From positions 110,173 through 174,172 of the forward strand of contig JBGTNL010000093.1 of the NCBI GenBank assembly GCA_041743085.1: a DNA stretch of 64,000 bases. The letters are read 5' to 3'. Of this stretch, positions 53,255 through 61,444 are shown one piece after another; the stretch's first letter is position 1; the number at the start of each line of letters is the position of its first letter. The DNA comes from JAFMPW01 sp041743085 (GTDB taxonomy: Bacteria; Bacteroidota; Bacteroidia; Flavobacteriales; Flavobacteriaceae). A program made the translations under genes and the position numbers. The notes under the pieces are model-generated. The model made no database searches. It saw only the letters and a program-made list of their open reading frames with translations, and was not told where the DNA came from.

Positions 53255-54234
53255 TTATCGGCGTTAACCTCTTTTTTGGCAATGATAGCTTCAACAATAA
53301 TCTTTGCATGCACGCGGGAATTCTCAATAAACCATTTATGGGTTTCCATACCCCCGCAAATTACGCCTGCCAAGTACAATCCTGAAATATTGGTCTCCAT
53401 GGTTTCCGGATCATAAGATGGAAATTTTTTATCATCCCTGGACAAATGTATACCCACCTTTTCCAGAAAGGCAAAATTAGGCATATAGCCCGTTAAGGCA
53501 AGGACAAAATCATTTTCCAAATGAACGGCTCCCCCCGGAGTATTAAGGACAATCTCTTCTTCTTTTATTTCTGCAACGGTGCTATTATAAAAAACACGAA
53601 TACTTCCTTCTTCAATCCTGTTAATTATATCGGGGCGCACCCAGTATTTAACCCGTTGCCCAACTTCGGCGCCGCGAATGGCCAGGGTCACTTCGGCACC
53701 CTTTCTCCAACATTCCAGGGCCGCATCAATGGCCGAGTTGCTGGCACCTACAATAGCGAGTTTCTGGCTCGCATAAAAATGCGGATCCTTGTAATAGTGC
53801 GACACTTTGGGAAGTTCCTCGCCAGGGACATTTATCCTATTGGGAAGATCATAAAAGCCGGTGGCTATAATAACGTTGGCAGCGGAATATGCATTTTTAT
53901 CCGATACGACCGAAAAGAAATATTCCGATCTATTTATCTCCAGGACCTTTTCAAAAAGACGAATGTTTAATTTGTTGGAGGTAACGATACGCCGGTAATA
54001 CTCCAGGGCCTCATTCCTTTTAGGCTTTGCCTCCTTGCTGATAAAGGGGATCTCATCAATCTCGAGCCGTTCCGAGGAAGAAAAGAACTGCATATTTACC
54101 GGGTAGTTGAAAAGCGAATTCACTATGGTCCCTTTTTCAACAATAACATAGCGGAGCCCTCTCTCTTTAGCCTCCAGGCCGCAGGCAATACCAATGGGTC
54201 CGCCCCCGACAATGAGTACATCTAACCGCTCCAT
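53251..54234 (-). CDS. ypdA: YpdA-type bacillithiol disulfide reductase (NAD(P)-binding flavoprotein)
   Basis: A 327-residue flavin-dependent oxidoreductase. The FAD dinucleotide-binding motif GGGPIGIACGLEA is at 10-22 and the second nucleotide motif VGASNSAIDAALEC near 163-176. The segment MQFFSSSERLEIDEIPFIS is characteristic of YpdA, a flavoprotein linked in Firmicutes and Bacteroidetes to bacillithiol redox recycling; it lacks the CxxC of thioredoxin reductase. It is transcribed between rpe and the isoaspartyl peptidase, overlapping both by a few bases. That bacillithiol is made here is inferred only from this gene. Confidence 0.85.
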   Translation of the reverse strand: MERLDVLIVGGGPIGIACGLEAKERGLRYVIVEKGTIVNSLFNYPVNMQFFSSSERLEIDEIPFISKEAKPKRNEALEYYRRIVTSNKLNIRLFEKVLEINRSEYFFSVVSDKNAYSAANVIIATGFYDLPNRINVPGEELPKVSHYYKDPHFYASQKLAIVGASNSAIDAALECWRKGAEVTLAIRGAEVGQRVKYWVRPDIINRIEEGSIRVFYNSTVAEIKEEEIVLNTPGGAVHLENDFVLALTGYMPNFAFLEKVGIHLSRDDKKFPSYDPETMETNISGLYLAGVICGGMETHKWFIENSRVHAKIIVEAIIAKKEVNADK

Positions 54235-54893
54235 TACCCGCCAATTTCCTTTAACGACTTAATAGTTTGGGCAGGGTTCCCGCTTTTGAAAATGAAACTG
54301 CCGGCAACCAGCACATCTGCCCCGGTATCAATAAGTTTATTGGCGTTTTCGGATGTAACGCCGCCATCTATTTCAATCAGGGTATTTGCACCTTTGTCAC
54401 GGATAATTTTCTTTAAAGCGCTGATCTTTGAATACGTATTTTCAATAAAGGACTGTCCCCCAAATCCAGGATTTACACTCATCATGCATACCATATCAAT
54501 GTCCTGAACGGTATCCTGGAGCAGTTGAACGTTCGTGTGAGGGTTGAGGGCAACGCCCGCTTTCATTCCTACTGCTTTCACCGCTTGCAGGGTTCGGTGT
54601 AAATGGGTGCAAGCCTCATAATGTACCGTCAGCATATCAGCGCCCAGATCTGCAAAGGTTTCTATATAGCGATCCGGATCAATAATCATTAGATGAACGT
54701 CAAGAGGTTTTGTGGCATGTGCCGCAATAGCCTGTAACACGGGCATTCCAAAAGAAATATTAGGGACAAAGAGACCATCCATGATATCTAAGTGATGCCA
54801 ATCTGCTTCGCTGTTGTTTACCATTTCCACCTCGCGCTGTAGGTTGCCAAAATCCGCTGCCAATAAAGAAGGTGCAATTTTTATTTTGCTCAT
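54234..54893 (-). CDS. rpe: Ribulose-phosphate 3-epimerase
   Basis: A 219-residue TIM-barrel enzyme of the pentose phosphate pathway that interconverts ribulose 5-phosphate and xylulose 5-phosphate. Family motifs: APSLLAADFGNL near the N-terminus, HLDIMDGLFVPNISFG with the catalytic Asp, DVHLMI, MSVNPGFGGQSF, and EIDGGV. The start is taken at ATG 54893 (MSKIKIAPSLL), although the frame is open 36 codons upstream; those residues do not resemble the family. It is the first gene of the operon with ypdA, whose start overlaps the rpe stop. Confidence 0.95.
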   Translation of the reverse strand: MSKIKIAPSLLAADFGNLQREVEMVNNSEADWHHLDIMDGLFVPNISFGMPVLQAIAAHATKPLDVHLMIIDPDRYIETFADLGADMLTVHYEACTHLHRTLQAVKAVGMKAGVALNPHTNVQLLQDTVQDIDMVCMMSVNPGFGGQSFIENTYSKISALKKIIRDKGANTLIEIDGGVTSENANKLIDTGADVLVAGSFIFKSGNPAQTIKSLKEIGG

Positions 54894-55066
54894 TTTCAAA
54901 CAGTCAATAAATTCTGATACAAAAGTAGTGAATTGATATTGTTTAATTTTCAGCCATCCCGATACATTTCTCATTGCATTCGAAACGCCCGGTGACCGCA
55001 TTCAGTGATTTGGTAGGGCGCACTTTCGGAGCGTATCGAAGTCACCGCAATAGAATTCATTACTTA

Positions 55067-55397
55067 CTTCTCGGCAATTACCTCTACTATCAGGGGCGTA
55101 CAAATAGAAGCGCCTTTTATCTTTTCCAGGGCCTCCGTTTCTGAAAGTGCATTTTCAACTTCCTTGGTTGTAAGGTAGTTTTGAGGTACCAATCTGGGAA
55201 AGTAACTATAAAAGAATGAGTTTGGCTGCCAGATATTGTTCCAGCAACTTTGGGGAGGGTTCCGGCGATCGGAGTTCCGTTCCCAAAGGGAAGACAGAAA
55301 CGGCCGACTTTACCTGTTTTTCGGTCGTAGGTTTTTTCAATGACAGGAACTTAGGGGCATTGGGAAGACAGCAATAGAAAAAATGATCAAAACCCAT
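55067..55397 (-). pseudogene. Frameshifted remnant of a small lipoprotein gene
   Basis: Upstream of rpe on the same strand, the first codons read MKQWVLIIFSIAVFPMPLSSC in one frame (a lipoprotein signal ending LSSC), the middle KKPTTEKQVKSAVSVFPLG in another, and the end SYFPRLVPQNYLTTKEVENALSETEALEKIKGASICTPLIVEVIAEK in a third. At least two frameshifts are therefore present. I do not recognise the family. The rest of 54894-55488 is empty apart from the mini-element at 55429-55481. Confidence 0.5.
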
Positions 55398-55428
55398 TGT
55401 TTCATGTAGTTGTCTGAAATTAAGATCG

Positions 55429-55481
55429 GGGCACCTCTAATAACTCTGTTAGCAACCAAAGTAGGGTTTTTAGGGATGCCC
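55429..55481. mobile_element. 53-bp mini-element with IS-like terminal inverted repeats
   Basis: Left end GGGCACCTCTAATAAC (55429-55444) and the complement of the right end, GGGCATCCCTAAAAAC (55466-55481), are imperfect inverted repeats. The right 30 bases (55452-55481) are the reverse complement of 63862-63891 with one mismatch. It looks like a MITE-sized relic carrying only the ends of a longer element. Confidence 0.6.
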
Positions 55482-55488
55482 AAGTAAA

Positions 55489-58155
55489 CTATTCAACCGG
55501 GCTTTCAACTCCCGTATAAATCTCATTATTTTCGTCTCCCCCTGCCCGTAAATATGCGAATAAATCGCGTATCTCCTGTTCGTTCAGGCGGTTGAGAAGG
55601 CCCGAAGGCATGGGTGAAATGGGTGAAAGTTCCCTTTTTTCTACCTCAGATTTCGTCAATTGTACGGTATACCCCTCATTGAACGGGTTAGGGGCAAGGG
55701 TAATGCTGTCCCCGGCTTCGGATAAAATGCGTCCTGCCAGTTTATTACCATCTTTCATATGAAATAGGGTATTCGCGTATTGGTCCGAAATTTCATCATT
55801 TGGGCTATAAATGGCAAACAGCATATCGTAGTTACCGAATTTGGTATTTGCCTGGGTTAAATCAGGGCCGGCCGCTCCCCCTTCACCGCGCATCCGGTGG
55901 CAAAGAATGCACATAGCCGCCTTATAAGCCCGTTCGCCGTCAGCAACCGTTCCGGAATATTTATCGGCACCATCTCCCCAAACGATATTCCCCATATCAT
56001 CACCCGAATAATTGCCGCCCGGGCCAATAGGCTGTGGCAGGTCTGCAACCGCAGTGGATGGAGAATACACCCCGGATATTTCCTGGAAGTGGGCTCTTTC
56101 AGATTCAGGTACAGTGTTCATGGCACGTTGCCTTACATTTTCCATATACGCCTTAAAACTCATCCCGCCTTTGGCAGCCAAAACGTCATAGTACCATAAA
56201 AAATACTTCTCGCGAAGCTCTTTGGTCCAACCTTCCTTTGCATGGCTCAGCAGCATCCCGTAATAAATGGCCTCACTCGGCGGCATTTTTTCAATCACTT
56301 CCCTGATGAGCGGCCCGTATTGTTCACTTCTTAGGGTAGCTTCTTCTGAAAGCATTTCAACGCCTTCGGTCACGGTCTTTTCTTTTGTATGTTTTTCCAG
56401 AAGTTGAACCAACTGTCCAGTGATTCCGTCAGCTTTTAAATACAATAATAGTTGTGCCAGTTCCTTGTTCACTCTCTCATTGTCGTTTGGAAAATATGCC
56501 TTTAGCTTTCTGGCTGTTTTTTCTCGCTGACTCTTGCCGGGTTCCCCCATTCTTATAAACAACAAGGCATAGTTTCGAAAAAGATTTACTTTTTGTTCGT
56601 CGGACAATTGCTCTAAATTCAATTGGTTGAGTTTATCCAAAATTTTAGCCTGTAAATTTTTATCTCCGCTCCTGGCCAGGGCAATCCCGGCTTCAATGGT
56701 CTTTGTTTCATCGGCCTCCGTAAAAAATCGATCTTGCCAGCTCGCCACCGGTTGATGCTCCAGGGCAATGCGCGCTGCATAACGAATAAACCTATCTTCG
56801 TGATTCAGCTGATCCCAGGCCATGGAAATGGCTTCGTCTGACTGAATATTGTGAAATTTTTCAAGTTGCCGGCGTAAGGTTCGCAACTCGGCCGAATTGT
56901 CTTTATCCGTATTCTCCGCCATTTCCTTTTCAGAGCCTGTGTAGGTAAGCCTGTACAAATGTGAATCAAGACCCCTTCCTCCGGTAGCGAAGTAAAGATC
57001 TCCATCCGATCCTGAGATCATATCGGTCAGGGGCAGGGGGGTACCCGACAAAAACTCCTCGCGTGCTGCCGTATAACTGCTACCCTTGGGTTTTAAATCT
57101 ATAAAATAGATGGTGCCAAAGCTCCAATCCATAATTAGGAGGCCATTTTTGTATTTTGCCGGAAAATGGAGTTTTGATGCTGACAACACAGCCGTAGGCG
57201 AACCCTGCTCAAGATTGTGAACCGCAGGGAGGTTATCGGGATAATATTCCGGCCATTTCCCCGAACCTGTTCGCCAACCGTACTCACTACCGCTGGTAAC
57301 GTGGTTAATACGTGTTGGGCGGTACCAGGGCATCCCTATGTCCCATTCCATATCGGCATCATAGGCGAACAACTCTCCATCCGGGTTGAAAGCAAAGTCG
57401 AACGGATTGCGATAGCCCGCGGAGATGAGCTCCCAATTCTTTCCACCGGGTTCAAATCTGGCAATCCAGCCTCCCGGGGCCTTTATATCGTTGGCATGGC
57501 CCCTGGCATCGAGATACGGTTGAAAAAGATTGTCTTCTCCCCACGAATTGGGCAGCCGGCTGTTTTCCTTTAACATTTCCGGGATTTCAACGTGATTACC
57601 GGCAATGAAAAAAATATGCTTTCCGTCAGGGTCGGGAACAAAACTATGAGGGCCATGTTCCCCTGCGCCATTAAGTTTAAGCAGCAATTCTTTACGGTCC
57701 AAATCCCCATCTTCGTCCGTATCCGTTAGCCTGTAAACCCCACTGCCAAATGCCCGGGCATCGGGGTTTTCATCATCCCAGCGTTTGTTGACGGCTACGT
57801 ATAAACTATTGAACGCCCATAGCATCCCGTGCGCTTCCCCTATTTCGAGGGCAACACTGTCTACATCGCCTTGATTTAAGGAAGAACCTTCCCCCGGTCT
57901 TTTAAAGGAGTATATCTTACCGTCCTGGTCACACGCGTAAAAGATATCATCCGGACCTTCTGCCAGCGCCACCCAGGATCCCTGGCCGTATGCACTGGGA
58001 TGGTATAGCTCCTCCAGTTCAAAACCTGCAGGGAGGTAAAATTGAATTGCGGTGCTGTCATCAGAAGTATTGCTGTTCTGTGATTCCCTACATGACGTTA
58101 CCACCAGGCATGCTAAAAAGAGACAGTTTAGAAAATGGCTTTTGTTTATTCTCAT
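55489..58155 (-). CDS. Lipoprotein with sorbosone-dehydrogenase-like propeller, HEAT-like region and c-type haem domain
   Basis: An 888-residue protein from ATG 58155 (MRINKSHFLNCLFLACLVVTSC); the lipobox VTSC marks an exported lipoprotein. Order: beta-propeller resembling membrane-bound PVC-type glucose/sorbosone dehydrogenases (GWIARFEPGGKNWELISAGYRNPFDFAFNPDGELFAYDADMEWD, split over about 235-280), a helical HEAT-like part (about 420-680), and a C-terminal cytochrome domain with CILCH at about 750-754 covalently binding haem c, followed by AGPDLTQA. This architecture is the haem-binding type common in Planctomycetes and Bacteroidetes. It likely oxidises a sugar or related polyol in the periplasm and passes electrons to the haem. 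Divergent from the sugar isomerase-like gene. Confidence 0.85.
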   Translation of the reverse strand: MRINKSHFLNCLFLACLVVTSCRESQNSNTSDDSTAIQFYLPAGFELEELYHPSAYGQGSWVALAEGPDDIFYACDQDGKIYSFKRPGEGSSLNQGDVDSVALEIGEAHGMLWAFNSLYVAVNKRWDDENPDARAFGSGVYRLTDTDEDGDLDRKELLLKLNGAGEHGPHSFVPDPDGKHIFFIAGNHVEIPEMLKENSRLPNSWGEDNLFQPYLDARGHANDIKAPGGWIARFEPGGKNWELISAGYRNPFDFAFNPDGELFAYDADMEWDIGMPWYRPTRINHVTSGSEYGWRTGSGKWPEYYPDNLPAVHNLEQGSPTAVLSASKLHFPAKYKNGLLIMDWSFGTIYFIDLKPKGSSYTAAREEFLSGTPLPLTDMISGSDGDLYFATGGRGLDSHLYRLTYTGSEKEMAENTDKDNSAELRTLRRQLEKFHNIQSDEAISMAWDQLNHEDRFIRYAARIALEHQPVASWQDRFFTEADETKTIEAGIALARSGDKNLQAKILDKLNQLNLEQLSDEQKVNLFRNYALLFIRMGEPGKSQREKTARKLKAYFPNDNERVNKELAQLLLYLKADGITGQLVQLLEKHTKEKTVTEGVEMLSEEATLRSEQYGPLIREVIEKMPPSEAIYYGMLLSHAKEGWTKELREKYFLWYYDVLAAKGGMSFKAYMENVRQRAMNTVPESERAHFQEISGVYSPSTAVADLPQPIGPGGNYSGDDMGNIVWGDGADKYSGTVADGERAYKAAMCILCHRMRGEGGAAGPDLTQANTKFGNYDMLFAIYSPNDEISDQYANTLFHMKDGNKLAGRILSEAGDSITLAPNPFNEGYTVQLTKSEVEKRELSPISPMPSGLLNRLNEQEIRDLFAYLRAGGDENNEIYTGVESPVE

Positions 58156-58232
58156 CAGTTGGTTACTTTTTATAAATATAATGAATTGCACAATTTATTA
58201 TATTTATTGACAACTATTTAAAAAATTCCGAT

Positions 58233-59198
58233 ATGTTAGATCGAAGAAAATTTATTGAGAGTGCAGCTGTTCTGAGTATGAGCGCTCCCTTCCTGGGAAT
58301 GGCTGTCGGGACAGAAGATATATCAGAATCTTCACACGGGATCGTGAATAAAATTAAACATAACCCAATTGGCGTATCTACCTACTCCTTCTGGCAATTT
58401 AATGGCCCGAAAGAAGATGTGCCTATCGAAACATGTATAGACAAGGCCGCTGCGATGGGGTTTGAGGGGATTGAATTGTTGTTAGTGCAGATGGCCTCGG
58501 AAGAAAACAGTTATTTACAAAATTTAAAGAAAAGGGCTTTCCATGCAGGGCTCGATCTTATGGGTTTTTCTACCCATCAAGGGTTTTTAAATCCCAAAGA
58601 AGACTATCGCCGGGAGAATATTGCGAAAACCATCCATCAGATAGAACTGGCCTATGCACTTGGAATACCTACGATGCGCCTGAATACGGGCCGCTGGGGG
58701 ACTTCGGATTCCTTTGATGATCTAATGGCAAATAAAGGCATTGAGCCGGCCATTGAAGGCTATACCGAGGAAGATGGCTTTAAATGGGTTATTGATTCCA
58801 TAGAACAGTGCATTCCTGTAGCCGAACGTTGCGGGGTTGTCTTAGGCCTGGAAAATCACTGGGGCCTTGGTCGCACCGCGGAAGGTGTGAAGCGGATTGT
58901 TGATGCTATTGACAGCCCCTGGTTGCAGGTTACCCTTGATACCGGAAATTTTCTTGAGGATCGGGAAGAACAAATGGAATTGCTGGCGCCCCAAACCTTC
59001 CTTATTCAGGCAAAAACATATTACGGCGGGGGAAAATGGTATGAATTGGATATTGACTATCCGAAGATCGGGCAAATGATGCGGAAGTATAATTACAAGG
59101 GCTATATTTCCCTGGAATTTGAAGGTAAGGAAGCCCCGGACATCGCGGTCCCCAAAAGCCTGGAGGTTTTGCGGGATGCTTTTTATTATGAGTTGTAG
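58233..59198 (+). CDS. Tat-exported sugar phosphate isomerase/epimerase-like TIM barrel
   Basis: A 321-residue protein. DRRKFIESAAVLSMSAP is a twin-arginine signal, so the protein should be folded before export. The rest is an AP-endonuclease-2/xylose-isomerase-like barrel with metal ligands in LGLENHWG (Glu), VTLDTGNF (Asp) and SLEFEG. Exported members often act on sugars, with oxidoreductase partners nearby. Its neighbour on the other strand is a periplasmic sugar-dehydrogenase-like lipoprotein, which suggests shared sugar metabolism, but no substrate can be named. Confidence 0.85.
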   Translation: MLDRRKFIESAAVLSMSAPFLGMAVGTEDISESSHGIVNKIKHNPIGVSTYSFWQFNGPKEDVPIETCIDKAAAMGFEGIELLLVQMASEENSYLQNLKKRAFHAGLDLMGFSTHQGFLNPKEDYRRENIAKTIHQIELAYALGIPTMRLNTGRWGTSDSFDDLMANKGIEPAIEGYTEEDGFKWVIDSIEQCIPVAERCGVVLGLENHWGLGRTAEGVKRIVDAIDSPWLQVTLDTGNFLEDREEQMELLAPQTFLIQAKTYYGGGKWYELDIDYPKIGQMMRKYNYKGYISLEFEGKEAPDIAVPKSLEVLRDAFYYEL

Positions 59199-59220
59199 GT
59201 AGTTAAATAAATCAAAAAAT

Positions 59221-59526
59221 ATGATGAAGATTACCCGTATTTGGCATGGAATGACAAAATCCGAACACGCGGACGAATATCTGAAATATATGGAAGAAAC
59301 CGGATTATCCGATTATAAGAACGTGGCCGGAAACCTCTCTGCAAAGATATTGAGGAGAATCCATGGGGATATTTGTCATTTTATGACGATAACAGAATGG
59401 GACTCCTATGAAAGTATAAAGAAATTTGCCGGTGAGGATTTTGAAAAGGCACGATACTACCGGCAAGATGAAAAGTATCTTTTGGAATTCGAAGAAAATG
59501 TAGCTCATTATGAGACCTTCGAATAG
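59221..59526 (+). CDS. Small antibiotic-biosynthesis-monooxygenase (ABM)-like protein
   Basis: A 101-residue ferredoxin-like fold protein: ITRIWHGMTKSEHADEYLKYM at the N-terminus, then GNLSAKILRRIHGDICHFMTITEWDSYESIKKFAGED, typical of dimeric alpha-beta barrel ABM domains. It could be a quinone or polyketide oxygenase or merely a stress-related binding protein. It follows the isomerase-like gene by 22 bases in the same direction. Two adjacent Met codons open the frame. Confidence 0.75.
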   Translation: MMKITRIWHGMTKSEHADEYLKYMEETGLSDYKNVAGNLSAKILRRIHGDICHFMTITEWDSYESIKKFAGEDFEKARYYRQDEKYLLEFEENVAHYETFE

Positions 59527-60023
59527 TGCTAATGGTTATTGATTGTAAAAATACCATTAGTGTCCGGTTAAAGACGCTAGACCGCTTCGCTATTAGACAT
59601 TAGACAATAGACTGAATTTCAACTAATTGATAATCATTTGATTATAGATTAATAAGTTTTTCAGAAGAGTGAATATTCCGGCATTTTAAAATTTTCCAAA
59701 ATCAAGGGGACCGGCTTTTAAAAAACGTTAAAGCCCCTGTATTTGCCGGTTAATTCAGCATATAAGCTATTTTTTACCGGACAACAATATAAAAATACAA
59801 AGGCTTCTTTTGGAAAATGTGAGGTAAGGGGGATCTTCCGCTACCGATGTATAATCTGAAGGGGCCTATAAATGAAAAAACTCCGGTAATCAGCCGGAGT
59901 TTATTCATCAATCAAAAAACGAACAGTCATGATAAACTGTTGTTACAATAACACAAATTACAAATTTTATACCACAAATACAATTTATGGTTTATTTAAC
60001 ATGTTAAAATTTGTGTCCCCGGT
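59527..60023. other. Intergenic region between the ABM gene and rpoD
   Basis: Contains a short TAGAC-rich stretch (about 59567-59612, with TAGACCG, TTAGACATTAGAC and ATAGAC) that looks like a simple repeat, and the rpoD terminator at 59875-59905. No gene is supported. Confidence 0.55.
59875..59905 (-). terminator. Rho-independent terminator of rpoD
   Basis: On the minus strand AAACTCCGG pairs with CCGGAGTTT around CTGATTA, followed by a TTTTTT run. It lies about 120 bases past the rpoD stop. Confidence 0.8.
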
Positions 60024-60887
60024 TTATCCGAGATATGTTTTTAATATTTTACTTCTTGAAGTATGCTTTAAGCGTCGTATCGCTTTTTCTTTAATCTGGC
60101 GCACTCTTTCCCTTGTAAGGTCAAAAGTTTCTCCAATTTCTTCCAAAGTCATGGAGTGTTGTCCGGCCAAACCAAAATAAAGTCGTATTACATCTGCCTC
60201 GCGTGGCGTTAAGGTCTCAAGGGCACGTTCTATTTCCGTCCTCAAGGATTCGTGCAACAGATCCTTGTCCGGATTCGGGGATTCCCCGCTGCGCAATACA
60301 TCATAAAGATTGGAATCTTCGCCATCGATCAGAGGTGCATCCATAGATACGTGTCTGCCCGAATTTTTCAAGGATTGCTTAACATCCTCTACGGTCATAT
60401 CCAATTCCCTTGCAATTTCCTCTGCGGAGGGCATACGTTCGTGAGCCTGCTCTAAAAATGCGAATGTCTTGTTAATTTTGTTGATAGAACCAATCTTATT
60501 CAGCGGTAGCCGAACAATACGGGATTGTTCCGCCAGGGCCTGCAAAATAGATTGCCGGATCCACCAAACGGCGTAGGAAATAAATTTAAATCCTCTGGTT
60601 TCATCAAAACGTTGGGCAGCTTTGATCAGCCCCAGGTTACCTTCATTGATCAAATCGGGTAAGGTAAGGCCTTGATTCTGGTACTGCTTGGCAACGGAAA
60701 CAACGAAGCGCAGGTTGGCTTTCGTCAATTTCTCAAGGGCCGCCTGGTCACCGGCCTTGATCCGTTGTGCCAATTCAACTTCTTCATCCGCTGTGATCAG
60801 ATCTACTTTGCCAATTTCCTGCAAGTACTTATCCAGTGATGCGGTTTCCCTGTTGGTTACCTGTTTTGTAATCTTTAATTGTCTCAT
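60024..60887 (-). CDS. rpoD: Primary sigma factor RpoD (SigA)
   Basis: A 287-residue sigma-70 group 1 factor without region 1.1, as usual for Bacteroidetes. Region 1.2 DKYLQEIGKVDLITADEEVELA (19-40); region 2 with ANLRFVVSVAKQYQNQGLTLPDLINEGNLGLIKAA and FDETRGFKFISYAVWWIRQSI for -10-type element recognition and core binding; region 3; region 4 with a helix-turn-helix LEEIGETFDLTRERVRQIKEKAIRRLK. Bacteroidetes RpoD recognises TTTG...TAnnTTTG promoters, which is the motif seen upstream of mraZ here. Confidence 0.96.
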   Translation of the reverse strand: MRQLKITKQVTNRETASLDKYLQEIGKVDLITADEEVELAQRIKAGDQAALEKLTKANLRFVVSVAKQYQNQGLTLPDLINEGNLGLIKAAQRFDETRGFKFISYAVWWIRQSILQALAEQSRIVRLPLNKIGSINKINKTFAFLEQAHERMPSAEEIARELDMTVEDVKQSLKNSGRHVSMDAPLIDGEDSNLYDVLRSGESPNPDKDLLHESLRTEIERALETLTPREADVIRLYFGLAGQHSMTLEEIGETFDLTRERVRQIKEKAIRRLKHTSRSKILKTYLG

Positions 60888-61444
60888 TTAAAATCCTTTC
60901 TGTTAAGTTCAAAATGAATAGACTGCATATACTTATACGTAAAAAAGATGTAAATGTTACAAATAGGGCGTGAAATTTTGATGAATCGCCTAAAAACTGC
61001 GAAAAGCAGCTGTTTTGAGCCTTTCCAGATAGTATAAAATTATATTACAATTTGAATACGGTCCCAAATCGGAAATTAAGGATGACCGGGCCATCATTTT
61101 GGGCCTTTTCAAAAACCCCGAAACGCGGTTTAACATAAACTTGTATCCGTAGCAAAAACCGGCATTGCATCCCATACCGTGCTCAATACCATCCGAATCG
61201 GTAAATATCGCATCGCTTTTGTGTGTGTAAAGTTCTTCAAATTTGGCTTCTCCCGGCAGATGATCGTCCAGGTCATTGTTACACAAGAGTATTGCAAAAC
61301 AGGGGATAATAAACAAGTACTTTTTCCTAACTTTGACAGCAGTGGGTTTAAAGGGTAGTCTCTCAACTGATAAAAAGGTTGCGTTCAAACCCAAAAAAGC
61401 CTCAATTTCATAATTGAGGCTTTTTTTAATAATGGCATTTTTAT
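60888..61444. other. Region between rpoD and pnp with a doubtful small frame
   Basis: A minus-strand frame at 61394-60990 (134 codons) contains KKYLFIIPCFAILLCNNDLDDHLPGEAKFEELYTHK, reminiscent of flavobacterial small lipoproteins (a hydrophobic stretch, then CNND), but has no usable ATG, starts within the pnp terminator, and its second half is not lipoprotein-like. I treat it as a probable decayed lipoprotein gene rather than a real CDS. The rest is AT-rich and holds the rpoD promoter, which I cannot fix. Confidence 0.35.
61393..61426 (-). terminator. Terminator of pnp
   Basis: AAAAAAGCCTCAATT (61393-61407) and AATTGAGGCTTTTTT (61412-61426) form a perfect 15-bp stem with a 4-base loop. On the minus strand it ends in a T-run and lies 18 bases past the pnp stop. 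Confidence 0.85.

Noticed and set aside
60990..61394. 134-codon minus-strand gene between pnp and rpoD
   Set aside because: No usable start codon, it begins in the pnp terminator, and only a short part looks like a lipoprotein signal; reported as a doubtful remnant instead.
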